64,000 bases of DNA from Hypomyces perniciosus (taxonomy: Eukaryota > Ascomycota > Sordariomycetes > Hypocreales > Hypocreaceae): contig SPDT01000001.1 in assembly GCA_008477525.1 (NCBI GenBank), positions 4,650,001 through 4,714,000 on the forward strand, in the 5' to 3' direction. The translations under genes were made by a program, and so were the position numbers. Below are positions 34,286 through 45,444 of this stretch, piece after piece (within the stretch, counting starts at the first letter, position 1; every line of letters starts with the position of its first letter). A model generated the notes under the pieces. That model was not told the origin of the DNA. It saw only the letters and a program-made list of their open reading frames with translations, and did not search any database.

Positions 34286-36162
34286 TCCTCTTGCCCAGCC
34301 GTGTCTTCTTTCAGGTTCCGAGCTTCCGCAGCGAGTGCGCCTCCAAGGCCGCCCGCGGACGCTTGTCCTGTAGGATATAATTGAGGCGGATAAGGGTATG
34401 CCAGCCAGCGGTGTTCTTTAAGCAACCAGAGAAAATCCGGTCCTTCTATTTGAGTGCTTGATGCCCTAATCGTGAAAGATTTGAGTGTTTGCTGGTATTT
34501 GACATGACTGGTGTGTTTGACCGTATCATAGGACTGTTTATACGGGGCTATCACGAAGCAAACACTGTCGCTAGGCTGGTATGGAGCAAGTGGTCCATCT
34601 TTTTAGTTCCTCCCCCCCCTCTTTCTTCAAAAATAATTTGATAAGCTGAGTAGCTGGAAAGAATCAGAGACAAGTGCTGGGTATTTTGTTTCCGATATTG
34701 TTGTACCATGTTCTAAAAGTCGACGTAAATCATTGTCAATGAGAAGAGGTAAGTCTCAGCGTTAATGCCCTAATCTGTCGACGTCTTGGCCAGGGCAAGA
34801 CCAAAGTGGCAAGAGCTTTGGTCTAATGGCGGTTCAGATGTCGTTCTCTAAAGCTAAGCCCTCTGATGCTTGGCTGTGAGAAGTTACGTATGGTCTTTGC
34901 TGATGATCATTTTCAGTGCAAACACAGGCTGCTATCGATGAGAGAATGCAAATTTTGGAATGGCCAGAGAAACTATTACCCTTACACCCCTTTGCGCGCC
35001 ATGTACAGGCATTTATGAAGATTCGATCGCCCCCTTCGAGAGATATACCGGCAAGCTAAGGCTAACTTAATATTTTTGCTGGCTCCTAGGTTGTGGAAGA
35101 CCTTAGCCATATGCTAGGATGCCCGATTATCATCTGCTGAAGTTTGGGTTTGGGCCTGTCAAGGTGGAGGTAATGCAACTGCCTCTGCGTTGGGCGGGCG
35201 CCTCGATGCTTGCCCGATTGGTGCTGTCCGGCCCCGACTCACTTCTTTTGAGAGTCGGTAGGGATTGTCTACCATAGCAAGAAGTAGCTGAAGGCGATTT
35301 TTTGGTATCGAGCCATGAATAGTTACTTGCTTACACCCGCAAATCCACGATTGTTACTGTTTTAATTCAGAGGCTGACTGATTTACGCAGGAGAGGCTAT
35401 TGGAAATCTACTTCTCATGCCCCATCTGTTCCTGAAGCTGGCAGCACAAAAGCGGCGGCGACGACGGACGGCAACGATAGAAACTGTCGGAACATCATTG
35501 TTACGCGCAAAAGCTGCTAGTCTGCGGTTATCACTACATGTCACTACCCCAGATGCCCAACTTGCTACAGCAACACCCACAGCAGCACACGGCTCCCTCG
35601 GTATGAACACGAATCATGCGGCCAACATCTTGCGTCTCATCAAGGTATACGTGCCCCTCAGGGCCGTGAATGGCCGGGACTGAAGAAGAACGCCGAGGCA
35701 TGCAGGGAGAGGGGCGTGAGTGAGAAACGGGATCTCACCAAGGCTTGGAGAGAGCACATCACGAAGTGTCCATGCCACACCTTTGACTCCATGCCGGCAA
35801 GGCGCAACCATTATTCGGCCTCCATGTGTAGTGGAGTCTGGCAGGCTCGGGTGATTGTCGTGGGAGGTGTGGGCAGGTTAGGTCTCAACCGCAGAGTGTA
35901 GGCAACATGTGAGGTCGTGGACGAATACGGCCGACCAACGTGCGGCGGGAACCTTCCACCAGTGTCTTCCTCCAATTATATAAAGTCAACGTCCCGCCGC
36001 GTCTGGACACGTCGGACTTTTCTCCCTTTACTTTCACCCATCCCCTCTTCCCTTCATCAATATCCAACCGCCCCCGTTCTGCACACTCGCTTGAACTCTC
36101 AACGTACCATCACCTTTTCAAGATCTGGTATCCCGTCGTCGCTAGAACTCAAGTTTACAGCC
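34286..36162. other. Intergenic, nothing firm
   Basis: Small open frames near 35383-35900 have no recognised motif. The last 150 bases before 36163 are pyrimidine-rich (CTTTACTTTCACCCATCCCC and similar) with a TATATAAAG-like box near 35977, a plausible core promoter for the gene at 36163. Confidence 0.4.
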
Positions 36163-37285
36163 ATGCCGAAGATAGACACGATTACTCTACCTACGCATCA
36201 TACTTACTACTGGAGTGATGGTTCTTCAGCAACTAACCGCATGTCGGCTGCAGAAAGACATTGGCGCGGCGGGCAAATTGATCGCCAACAGCGCTATTCG
36301 CGGCCTCGTCTCCCAGATTTCCAGTCTAACTTGGTCCCTCTAACTCCAGTCATCGAATCGAAGACTGAACCGGGCGATGATGAAGGTGTTCCGCAGGATA
36401 TCAAGCATACCTTGGCACATTCGACGCGAGCCATTGGGCCAAGGATTGAACAGGGCGACGATGATACTACCTCAGAGGCATCAACTCAACGTAAGTCACC
36501 TCTCCTCCAAGCCACTCATTACAAACATCACTGGGATACAAGTTATCTACAATCTTAAGGCTAATGTTGCCTTGACTGTATTAAGGGCACAGTCAGAGGT
36601 CTGTGACCACTTGAAAGAAATCCTCGCTGAGGATGAGACTGCCTTGCAGGTAGTGGATGACGTGTTTGCTCAATGCAAGTTGCTCCTTTCTAGTGCTCGC
36701 ATAGTTTGCTTACAACATACCGTAGGCAGTGAGGGAAGAACCCACAAACCCGAGGCTAACAACCATACTTTGGCTACATCTATGGCCGTGTTTGGAGAAG
36801 GTAACGTGAATCCTAGACTCGGCGGTATTCCTCACCCACCAAGTCGCTGACGTTGAGGAGCAGAAGCCTCTAGACCGTATTATCCTCGAGCGCACCATGA
36901 TGACCCCCGCCGAAGTCAAACTGAACACCACCACCCTCAAGTTACGGCCGATCAACAGCAAAGCATGTCGCCTGCTGAGAACTTACAGAGGAAGAAACGC
37001 AATTTTTATCAGACCTCGCACAGCATGGATCTGCGGCGACAACGGCGCAGGACTGCTGCTTCCCAAAGAGAAACTGTGTCACATACAACCAAGGGGGGCA
37101 GTAACACCCTGAAGATTCTGCGTCTCGAATCAGTTTCGTGCGAAGGCGGAACTCTTCGGTTCATGGCCAACGTGGAGCTCTCACTCGAGGATATCCAAGG
37201 GATCCAAAACCGCCATGAGGCCAGGGAGCTTGTGATCCGGGGGGTTGGGAGGGAAACATGGGACCTCTTATCTAGCTCTTCTTAG
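36163..37285 (+). CDS. Orphan hypothetical protein, 317 aa, three exons
   Basis: I derived exons 36163-36490, 36597-36800 and 36864-37285. The introns are 106 nt (GTAAGT...CAG) and 63 nt (GTAACG, CTGAC branch, CAG). The lengths sum to 318 codons with no internal stop. Using TTGAG in place of CAG as the second acceptor would add two residues. The protein starts MPKIDTITLPTHHTYYWSDG. It has an acidic/Ser region, a helical segment (HLKEILAEDETALQVVDDVFAQ), a His/Gln/Arg-rich basic middle (PRAHHDDPRRSQTEHHH, then DLRRQRRRTAASQR) and a C-terminal conserved-looking part (LKILRLESVSCEGG, then RHEARELVIRGVGRETWDLLS). I do not recognise a family. The basic middle would suit a nuclear protein. It lies between transposon relics, so it could also be a captured or element-derived gene. 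Confidence 0.55.
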
Positions 37286-38425
37286 ATTGGCACGTCCCTA
37301 TTAGATCAGGCTGCTTGTCCTCATTGTCATCTGCATCATATATAGTAGCATTCTCCTCCTACTAGCGCTGGAAAAACGATCTAATCTGATAACTCAAAGA
37401 TCCTCCTCGAATTCCCTTGAGCCTTTCCCAAAGCGCCTATCGCTTATGACCTGAGGCCGATTTTTCAAGATGATACCATTTCCAATATTAAATTCGTCTC
37501 TAACCTCCCCCACCTCCTTGAGCCGCTCCATGATACATGTGGCGGGATCCTCCACTCCGTTATGCAGGAAAATTCTTCTCAACCGTTATACCAGGCCAGT
37601 AAAAGTGAAGTGTAGACCTCAGTAATTGTAGCTGATAGTGCAGGTTATATTGCATTTGACAGCTAGGAAGACTTATGGCTGGGTTGCCGATACTGGCACT
37701 AGATTTCTGAGCACCGGGTGACCGATGCTGGCCAGGTTCTGTGCCGGGTTCCCGCCGCTAGTACGATAAATGGCTAGCCACATTCTAGCTAGCAAGACCA
37801 GAGGCCAGCCAGGATGCTAAACTTGGAACAAGCTACTCCGTATAATATTTGCGATGGCATGCGAGAGCAATTATGCCACAACAGCGATCAATTGGTAGCG
37901 GGCGACGAGCACAAAGATAGCTCTGGAATCAAGCAATTGAAGAATCTTATTTTCTAACTAAATAAGCGAAATAACTGCTATTTAAATACATAAAGGTCGG
38001 CGGCGATAATATATTAGGGCCAACACACGTTAAGGGATAACTAAAAGGATAACTGAAACCCGTCGCAATAAGCGGGATAGAATCCCGATAACCTTATAGC
38101 TATACAATGCTAATCTTCTACATATGCATTTATGATATATATATATGCTGCTGCGTGTATTATCAGAATTTCTAGACATTAAATTCACGTATTTACTTGT
38201 TATATTTACTGTTATCTTAAACCATAATTAAAATAGGCCTAGAATCTCTCCCCAAAAAGCGAGACAAAGCAGATGATAATTTTACTCGGGCAACATTTCG
38301 AATCATGAGAAGATGTAACCAAATGAGCCGTCGATATAACGCTGACATTTATATTCTTGTAAATTCCTTCCCGAGGGTAAGTGTGGCCGCGGCCGGCACC
38401 AACACACTATGATGCTGTACGATTT
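37286..38425. other. AT-rich intergenic region
   Basis: No gene was recognised. The stretch from about 37960 to 38330 is strongly AT-rich. A near-repeat of CCGGGT/CCGATGCTGGC occurs at about 37685-37750. Confidence 0.5.
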
Positions 38426-38662
38426 TGTTGGAAAACCCAGTTACGTAGTCAGCTTGTTCACCTCATGAAGATAGGGCGTCAGAATTCCACTCAATTGCTC
38501 CATGTGCTCTGCATTCTCCTCCCCTCTTCCTTGGATTCTCCTCCCGCCATTTTATCATGGAAGCAGAACGCCGCGCGTTCTGTTTCATCTCACGTCAGAC
38601 CACAGGCTCCCTTGCATACACATTTTTGCTTATTCCAACAACTAGACCGACGTTATCCGACA
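38426..38662 (-). repeat. Copia-like solo LTR, copy 2
   Basis: This is the second 237-bp copy of the unit at 19573-19809, with the same TGTTGG...CCGACA ends and the same internal inverted repeat. Differences are scattered substitutions and small indels. The flanks GATTT and CCTGC do not form a target duplication. Nor do the outer flanks of the two copies match each other, so they do not look like the LTRs of one 19-kb element. Confidence 0.6.
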
Positions 38663-39679
38663 CCTGCCATTGTTGCTGTCCTTGTTGTCCTTGTTGTCGT
38701 CACCGTCATCATCACCGCCGTGGCCCCCTCGGCGAACCCGCTGCGTCTCTTCGCTAGCTTTGACGCGAGTCTACTGTCTGGCACTAAATGCGACAACGCT
38801 GCGACCGGCGCCTCGTCTCTCATCCCAGTGATAGCAGCACGTCCACATCTACGGCGCCGTACACTACAGTCATAAAATGTTCCTCTGGCAGCCGAGCTCG
38901 TTGCCGCACCTGGCCCTGGAAAAATGTCGTCAACGCTGGCCAGTGTTGTTCGGGTATCACGTAATCGAAGTTGGTGGATAGTTGAAGGGTTGCTTCAAAC
39001 TGCAGGCAGCGCGAGAATATATGTTATTCGGCGAAAGACGACTTTGCGACAGCATGTTTCGACGACTGTCTGCTTGTTGCGTATGGACGTCTAATAGCAA
39101 TTCAAGTCGTCATATCGATGTTGTTCGGGCAGCTGTGCAATTTGACTGGCGATGCCACAGCCCGTGGTTAGGAGAGGAGTACAAATTGCAAAGAGGTTGG
39201 GGCACTCCGCGTGATCCTTAAAGTGCCCGACTTTGTGGAAGCGGGGAATTAGACATAAATACCTCGCGGAAGTGGAAAACCTGTTGTTGGCATGAGGTGC
39301 TCCTTGGGACGATGACGTCTATTGGACAATTAGTCCAGGCGGAAAGTCACTAACCCGACTCGCTTCTTCTTTATGTATTATTGCGGTACGCTGTGAATTT
39401 CTCGTAGAGTAGCCTGGTTATTCTGTAACTGCTTGCGGCCTTAACAAATCAATCGACCACACTATAGACGCCAGTTAACAACATCCATTACACTTAGGAA
39501 GAGGACTCCAGCCCTCCAACAGCGCGTAGGTTTCGCTACGATATGTCGCCGCGCTGTTGACACAGAGCTGGCCGAGCCCAAGGGCGCCCTGTCTCTTGAT
39601 TAAAACAATTAAAGAGTCGGGTGGTTTTCGTAACCCAAATCCCTCTTTGTGGTAGAATAACTGGTCCGAGGCGGCTTCT
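38663..39679. other. Intergenic, no firm feature
   Basis: There are short open frames without recognised motifs, and a trinucleotide-biased stretch (TTGTTGTCC/ATCATCACC) at about 38668-38720. Confidence 0.4.
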
Positions 39680-39845
39680 GCCGCGCCCTTCGACCCGCTG
39701 ACGGGAGGGGGGCTTGACGACTTTGCCCTTGAGGCTACGAAATCCTAGATAGTGGTCGGATACTAGCCTAGGACGTCCTTTTGCCCTACTGGGATTGGTG
39801 GCCTTTGAGCCATAGGACGTTAATAGCATATCATCATCATCATCA
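39680..39845 (+). mobile_element. 5'-truncated LINE 3' tail
   Basis: This fragment is homologous to the 3' UTR of the LINE that ends at about 44583. Shared blocks are TTCGACCCGCTGACGGGA, then ACGTCCTTTTGCCCTACTGG and GGATTGGTGGC, then GCCATAGGACGTTAAT, then a (CAT)n/(ATC)n tail. It holds only the last roughly 165 bases of an element, as expected from incomplete reverse transcription. The next LINE begins directly at its tail. Confidence 0.75.
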
Positions 39846-40401
39846 TGTGTAGAGGGTGCACCAGAACCGCGCGCTGCAAGAAGTGCGGCAAACCTGCCTT
39901 CCAACACGCCAACGAAGATGGGAACTGCGACAACCCCACCCAATGTGCTAACTGCCTCGGACCTCACCAATCCGACGCTCTAAACTGCCATGCACGCCCG
40001 ACCATTAAGGACGGCGTGAAAGTGCACGCCACCAAAGAACAACTCAAGAGCATCAGAGAACTCGGGACCCAGGAATTCCAGAAAAGGAACCCCGCCCCCT
40101 CTGCCCCCAAGCCCAGTCCCGGCGCACCCAGGGGAGGAGCTCCTCAGGCCGCCCCGGCCGGATCTCCCACCGCTCCCAGGGCCCGGATCCGAGGACCCCT
40201 CCCTCCGGGCGGGACGACACCCCCTGCCCCCGCGACGAGGCCCCCCAAAATGAAATCGACCTGACGAACGTCCCTGACGGCTCGTCGAGGGAAAGCTCAC
40301 CGGCCCGCTCCGCAGTGGAGGTTGCCGATCTGGACGACTCCATGGATGACGCCCCAGGGGAATCCCCTGAGGGAGACGAACCCCATGAGTCTGATCTATG
40401 A
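39845..40401 (+). pseudogene. LINE ORF1 (Gag-like, CCHC knuckles), truncated and frameshifted
   Basis: The frame begins inside a run of zinc knuckles: CRGCTRTARCKKCGKPAFQH, then CDNPTQCANCLGPHQSDALNC. These are CCHC-like units as in RNA-binding ORF1 proteins of LINEs. A Pro/Ala/Gly-rich segment follows and the frame stops at 40264. A one-base slip in the GCCCCCCAAAA run near 40240 would instead lead into NEIDLTNVPDGSSRES... That frame ends at a TGA (40399-40401) overlapping the ORF2 start as ATGA. The N-terminal part of ORF1 is absent because the element is 5'-truncated. Confidence 0.7.
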
Positions 40402-43400
40402 ACGACAGACCCCGTCGAAACCGCCGAAAGAACTCTGGCCTAAAAATCTTCCAGGCCAATGTGGGAAAACAGGGACAGTATCACGATACAGCCCTCTCAC
40501 TGGCCTGGGAAGACGGCTTTGACATTGTGCTCATCCAGGAGCCATGGACTCGCTGGGACGCCACGTCGTCCAGGAGACAGACAAAATCTCACCCTGGCTT
40601 TCAAGCATTCAACCCACTCAACGACTGGAGGGAGACCAGACCCTCCGTCCTCACATACATCAGAAAATCACCAAATCTACCATGCCAACAACTCTCGCCC
40701 CCGGGACTGGAGAGCGATTGCGTCTGCTGGGTGGAAGTCTGCGGCTACGTCGTCGCCAACGTCTACCGCAGGGCTTCCCTCGACACCACAACAGAAACCC
40801 TCGAGAGGTGGGGTCGGCCCCCCCCGAACTCAATTATAGCAGGAGACTTCAATGCATCACACTGGACGTGGCAACCAGGCCGAATCCCGGACGCTGCGGG
40901 CAACAGGCTGGCTGAGTGGGCGGACGGACACGACCTGACCCCCGCCCTTGTGGACGCCCCCACAAGGGATTCCGGAAAGTGTATCGACCTCGTCTTCTCC
41001 AACTGCCCCGTGTCGACGACCGTTGCAAGAATCCTAGACACGGGCTCAGACCACTACACGGTCACCACCACGCTCCCGAGCCCTGCCAGGCCGACAGCCG
41101 GCGCAGGAAAGAAATACGTCCCTTTTGAGAGCCTACAGGAGTTCAGCCAGCTGATGCACACACACGCCTGGCTCCACCCGGAGGTGAACACGACCAACCC
41201 AACCAAGGAAGACCTGGACGCGGCCGCACGAGCACTCCAGAGACTCTTCGCGGACTGCATGCAGTCGGCGGGCAAAAAGAGACACCAGAACGGACACAGC
41301 GCCCCCTGGTGGGACAAGGACTGCCGGACGGCCCACTCGGCTTTCGCCACGGCGCCCCCCGGGACGGACGAACGGACTGAGGCAAGGAAGACACTGCGTA
41401 ACACGGTCAGACGCAAGAAACGCGACTACTGGGACAAAGTCATAGCGGAAGCCAGCCCGGGCAGGGGCATTTGGCAGGTGGCCAAGTGGCGCAAGGTCAC
41501 GGACCGTTTCCAACCCCCCCCCCTGGTGGACGGTGACAGGAGCATCTCAGACCCCGGGGAGCGAGCGGCCTTCCTTGGGGAACACCTACTGCAGCGAAAG
41601 GGAGCTGAAGAAGACATCGAGGACCCCTGGGAACCCCGAGCTCCGGAGAACCCTCGGATACTGTGGGATGAGACAGTCACCAAGGAGGAGGCAAAGAAGG
41701 CCACAACTGGAGCAGGGAACACCGCGCCTGGCGCGGACGGCATATCGGTTGCCCTTCTACACCACGCGTGGCCCGCCATCGAAGAGTTCGTCACGAACCT
41801 CTTTGGGGGTTGCCTCAGGCTGGGATACCACCCCCTCCCCTTCAGGAACGCCGAAGTCACCATCATACCCAAGCCTAGCAAGCCCGACTACACGACCCAT
41901 AAAGCCTTCAGGCCTATCTCACTGCTATCCTGCGTGGGAAAAGGCCTCGAGAGGCTACTTGCTAGAAGGATATCCCTTCTAGCACTCGAACACAAGATCC
42001 TCCCGAAGCAGTACTTTGGGGCCCTCCCTAAAAGAGCGGCCACGGACCTAGTCGCCTGCCTGATTCACGACGTCGAAGTTGCCCTGAGCAGAGGGGAAGT
42101 CGCAACCTTACTCACCCTCGACATCTCCGGGGCCTTCGATATCGTCATGAAGAACAGACTGGTCCTACGGCTCAGGCAACAAGGCTGGCCTGTCCAGTTC
42201 ATAAGATGGGCAGAGTCCTTCATGAGCAACAGAACCGCTTCCATCCGCAAGGGAGACGGGACCAGCCTACCGGACCTCGCCCTCGAGTGCGGTGCCCCAC
42301 AGGGGTCTCCCATCTCCCCCATCATATCAATGCTGTACTTCAGCCCGATCCTCCGGCTCGGAGACCAACGATCTCGCTTCGGGTACGCCGACGATATCGC
42401 CATACTTATCACGGGGGGGTCCACCCGAGAAACAGCCACCCTCGCACAGTGGGCGCTCGACGAGACGCTGGAGTGGGGAGCAGAGAACGCGGTGTCCTTC
42501 GACTACGCCAAGGCTGAACTGCTGCACTTCTACCACACAAGAGGCCAGACGCACGAAGAAGGCATCATGATGGAGGGAAAACCAGTCCAGCCCAAAGAGG
42601 ACATCCGGTGGCTGGGGGTCTTCCTTGACCGGAAACTCAGCTTTAAAATCCATGTCAAAAAATGGGCTATAAAGGCACGCGCAGTAACAAACATACTGCG
42701 CGGGATCTCTAACTCTGCAAGGGGGGCCGCCCCGCACCTAGTGCGTCAGGCAGTCCGAGCATGCATAGAACCAGTACTCTGCTATGGGTCGGAGCTATGG
42801 TATAGGGGCTCGGACATACACGGGGATGCAACACCTCTTTGACTATATGTCCCCAGTCCTCAATACAGCTATAAGGGCTGTCCTCCCTGTATGGAAAACA
42901 ACTCCTATACCAATCTTACACAGAGAAAGCGGGATCCCGCCAATAACACAGCCCCTCGACGCCCAAAGGCTTCGGTTCGCAACTAGGATGCTATCACTAG
43001 ACCAAAGGCACCCTCTCGTTATTAGGACCCAACCAGGCCAACGCCCACGTCGACGAGCTATGGCCGTGCCTATCACTAGACTACAGCAGGCTGTAGAGCT
43101 TACAAAGAGCTGCCCAAGACCAGCGCTTTTCCCAAGATCAACCAGGGCCCTGGCCCTATACCCAGGCAGTAAGGCAGAGGCTGCGAAGGAATTCGGCAAT
43201 TGGATGACCACAGTAGCCCCATGGGACACAGTGGTGTTCTCAGACGGCTCACGCCACGCCACAGGCGCCGTAGGCTACGGCTTCTCTGTATGGCGAAACG
43301 ACAAGGAAGCCCTTTCGGGATTCGGACGACTCGGCCCTGCCGAGGTATTCGACGGCGAGGCCGTTGGGGCCCTGGAAGGGCTCAAAGCTGCTCTAGCTAA

Positions 43401-44583
43401 CAACGACGAGACCGGTGATGTCTCCGTCTGCCTAGACAACACAGCGGCAATACACTGCCTAGAGGGCACCCCCTCAGACTCCTCACAGCAAGTCTTTATC
43501 GAATTTCAGAGACTAAGGAATGCCTACCAGGAAAAGTATATATTCGATGGTGCCCTGGCCACCAAGGAATACAGGGCAATGAGGCTGCCGACCAATTAGC
43601 TAAATTGGGCTGCGAGCAACCGGAGCCAGCTAACGCTACACCTACACTTGCTTTCCTTCGACGAGAAGCCAAGGCAAGACTGAGGACCAGCTTCAAGAGC
43701 TGGTGGGAAAAGAACATGCCCGGCTCATACCGGCCATTCGAACTGGCCGCAGATCTTAAATGCCCCGAGGAACTGACGATTCCACGGGGAGAACTCCACC
43801 ATCTGTTAGCCGCCAGGTCCCGACACGGGGACTTCGCGCAGTATCACGAGCGCTTCAGGCACGAAGACGCGTTAATAACCTGCGGATGCGGCAGAAAGAA
43901 AGCATATGACCATATTTTCTATTGCAGGAAGGTCAGCAAAACGCAACGACGAAGACTGGCACCCTCGATCCGAGAACCAACCTTCTACATGCTAGGGGCC
44001 GGATATGACCTCTTCCTCCAAGCGGCGCGGGCCTCTATGTAACGGCACCAGGACGGGTCGGCCACAAGACTTGATATTCCTACGAGGAGGGAAGGAAGAC
44101 CTAGATACAGGGGCTGTGTGCCGAGACAGGCTAATATAACCTCAGAGGTCACGTGATAGGCCGTAGGCCAGTTCCGTGACACTCTAGCTTCTTCAGCAAG
44201 ATCTGCCCGCGCCGCTAGGAAATCTATCCCACAAACCAACTTCAATCCTTCTATTCTTTCCTTTATTATTTTTCCATCCCTTTGGGGGATTCACCGACGG
44301 CTCGTTGTCGAGCCGCCTACGAATCGACTAGGACCAACCCACTAGGCTAGAATAGCCTAGGTCATATAACATTACGCGAGCCCCTCGCGCCTCTTCGACC
44401 CGCTGACGGGAGTGGAGCTAGAAGACTGTGGCCCTCCGAGGCGATAAAATGCTATATAGAGATAATTGTGTATTTAGTAATACTGTAGATTAGACCTAGC
44501 ATAGCACGTCCTTTTGCCCTACTGGGATTGGTGGCGCTCACGCCATAGGACGTTAATGGGACATCATCATCATCATCATCAAG
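39846..44583 (+). mobile_element. Tad-like LINE (non-LTR retrotransposon)
   Basis: This non-LTR element has a zinc-knuckle ORF1 (5'-truncated), an endonuclease-RT-RNase H ORF2, a 3' UTR and a short (ATC)n 3' tail at about 44565-44583. RNase H in ORF2 and the APE-type endonuclease are typical of the fungal Tad1 group. The coding part is distinctly GC-rich compared with all neighbours and shows no RIP-like decay. It starts immediately after the tail of another copy, giving a head-to-tail array. Confidence 0.85.
40398..44042 (+). pseudogene. LINE ORF2: APE endonuclease, reverse transcriptase, RNase H
   Basis: The endonuclease part (from 40398) has LKIFQANVGKQG, LIQEPWTRWD, IIAGDFNASHW and TGSDHYTV. 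The reverse transcriptase has PGADGISVALL, FRPISLLSCVGKGLERL, LTLDISGAFD, GAPQGSPISP and the catalytic FGYADDIAIL. An RNase H domain follows (VVFSDGSRHATG, then FDGEAVGALEGL, then CLDNTAAI) with its D-E-D residues. After it come WCPGHQGIQGNEAADQLAKLG and a C-terminal CGCG...HIFYC zinc knuckle. The frame changes near 42800-42835 (after LCYGSELWYRG) and again near 43540-43550 (just before WCPGHQGI), both single-base. No nonsense codon was found. The copy is therefore nearly intact and probably young. Confidence 0.85.
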
Positions 44584-45444
44584 GCGCCTGCCATGTTTGG
44601 GTACTCTAATATCGCGGTGAAGAAAATAAAACAAGCAAGCGAAGCATCACGGACAGTCGCCAACAGTTTTGACGATAATTGTTTCAGGATGAGCCAGAGA
44701 GTGATATGCTCCCGTGCTCGTTGATAAGTGCAGTTTCATTGCCTAATAGACTGTCCAAGCATCTGCTCATCCATCATATTCACTAGCTAGTAGTGCCATC
44801 AATGGATCGCTTCGAGAGAAACAGACCCATTGCCCAACTTGCAAGCAAGCATTCCACCTCGTAAATATTACCCTTATCGCCCGTGTCATCCGGCTATCCT
44901 CATTGCCCCGCATAGTATCCTTCAGCGTCTCAAATCCCCTGTATAAACTGCAAACGCCGCTATACCGCCCTCTTGGACACACTTGAGCCCTGCATTAGGA
45001 AATGGCCATTCGTCATGGCTGGCACCGACAGCATGCCTGTATATCTGAAGGAGAGAGTTGCTCTCTCCTGTCTTTCTCTTGTTACCTAGCAGCGCCGGCT
45101 CGAGGTCTTAAATGTTATGCAGGGTGGCGAATGGCGCTGTGTGTTATGCTTCTCGCACATGGTGGCCCTGACCTTGCGGCGCTTGCATTCTGGAATACCT
45201 TCATCATCATCATCCACCTCCCCTACCCCTCTCCCCTTTTCACAATGGTCACCCTGAATGGACGCTGATGAATGTACTTTACGCTGCAATCAGCAGCATC
45301 GCTAGGCTTGACGGCCGAAGGTCGTTAATACATCTAAAGGCACCTTTGCGAGCATCTAAACAGTCTAAGACAGGGTCATATTGTCGTTTGTACGGTCCTT
45401 TTTGACTAGCTATGCAATTCATCGCCTTCCTCGAGCCACTACTC
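44584..45444. other. Intergenic; possible RING-like fragment
   Basis: At about 44800-44870 a plus-strand frame reads LREKQTHCPTCKQAFHLV. This resembles the last Cys pair of a RING finger, but the preceding Cys/His pairs are not in frame (two stops follow KCSFIA). I treat it as a doubtful decayed RING remnant and see no other gene. Confidence 0.25.

Noticed and set aside
36801..36843. 43-nt intron 2 for the orphan gene, ending CCAAG
   Set aside because: It keeps a frame that ends early and misses the long open 3' frame. The 63-nt intron with a CTGAC branch and CAG end joins the frames cleanly.
19573..38662. A single 19-kb LTR element bounded by the two 237-bp repeats
   Set aside because: No matching target duplication across the outer flanks, no primer site or polypurine tract inside, and unrelated elements fill the interval.
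38381..38875. A 164-codon plus-strand protein
   Set aside because: Its first half is solo-LTR sequence read in one frame; the rest is low-complexity Val/Thr/Ala without a domain.
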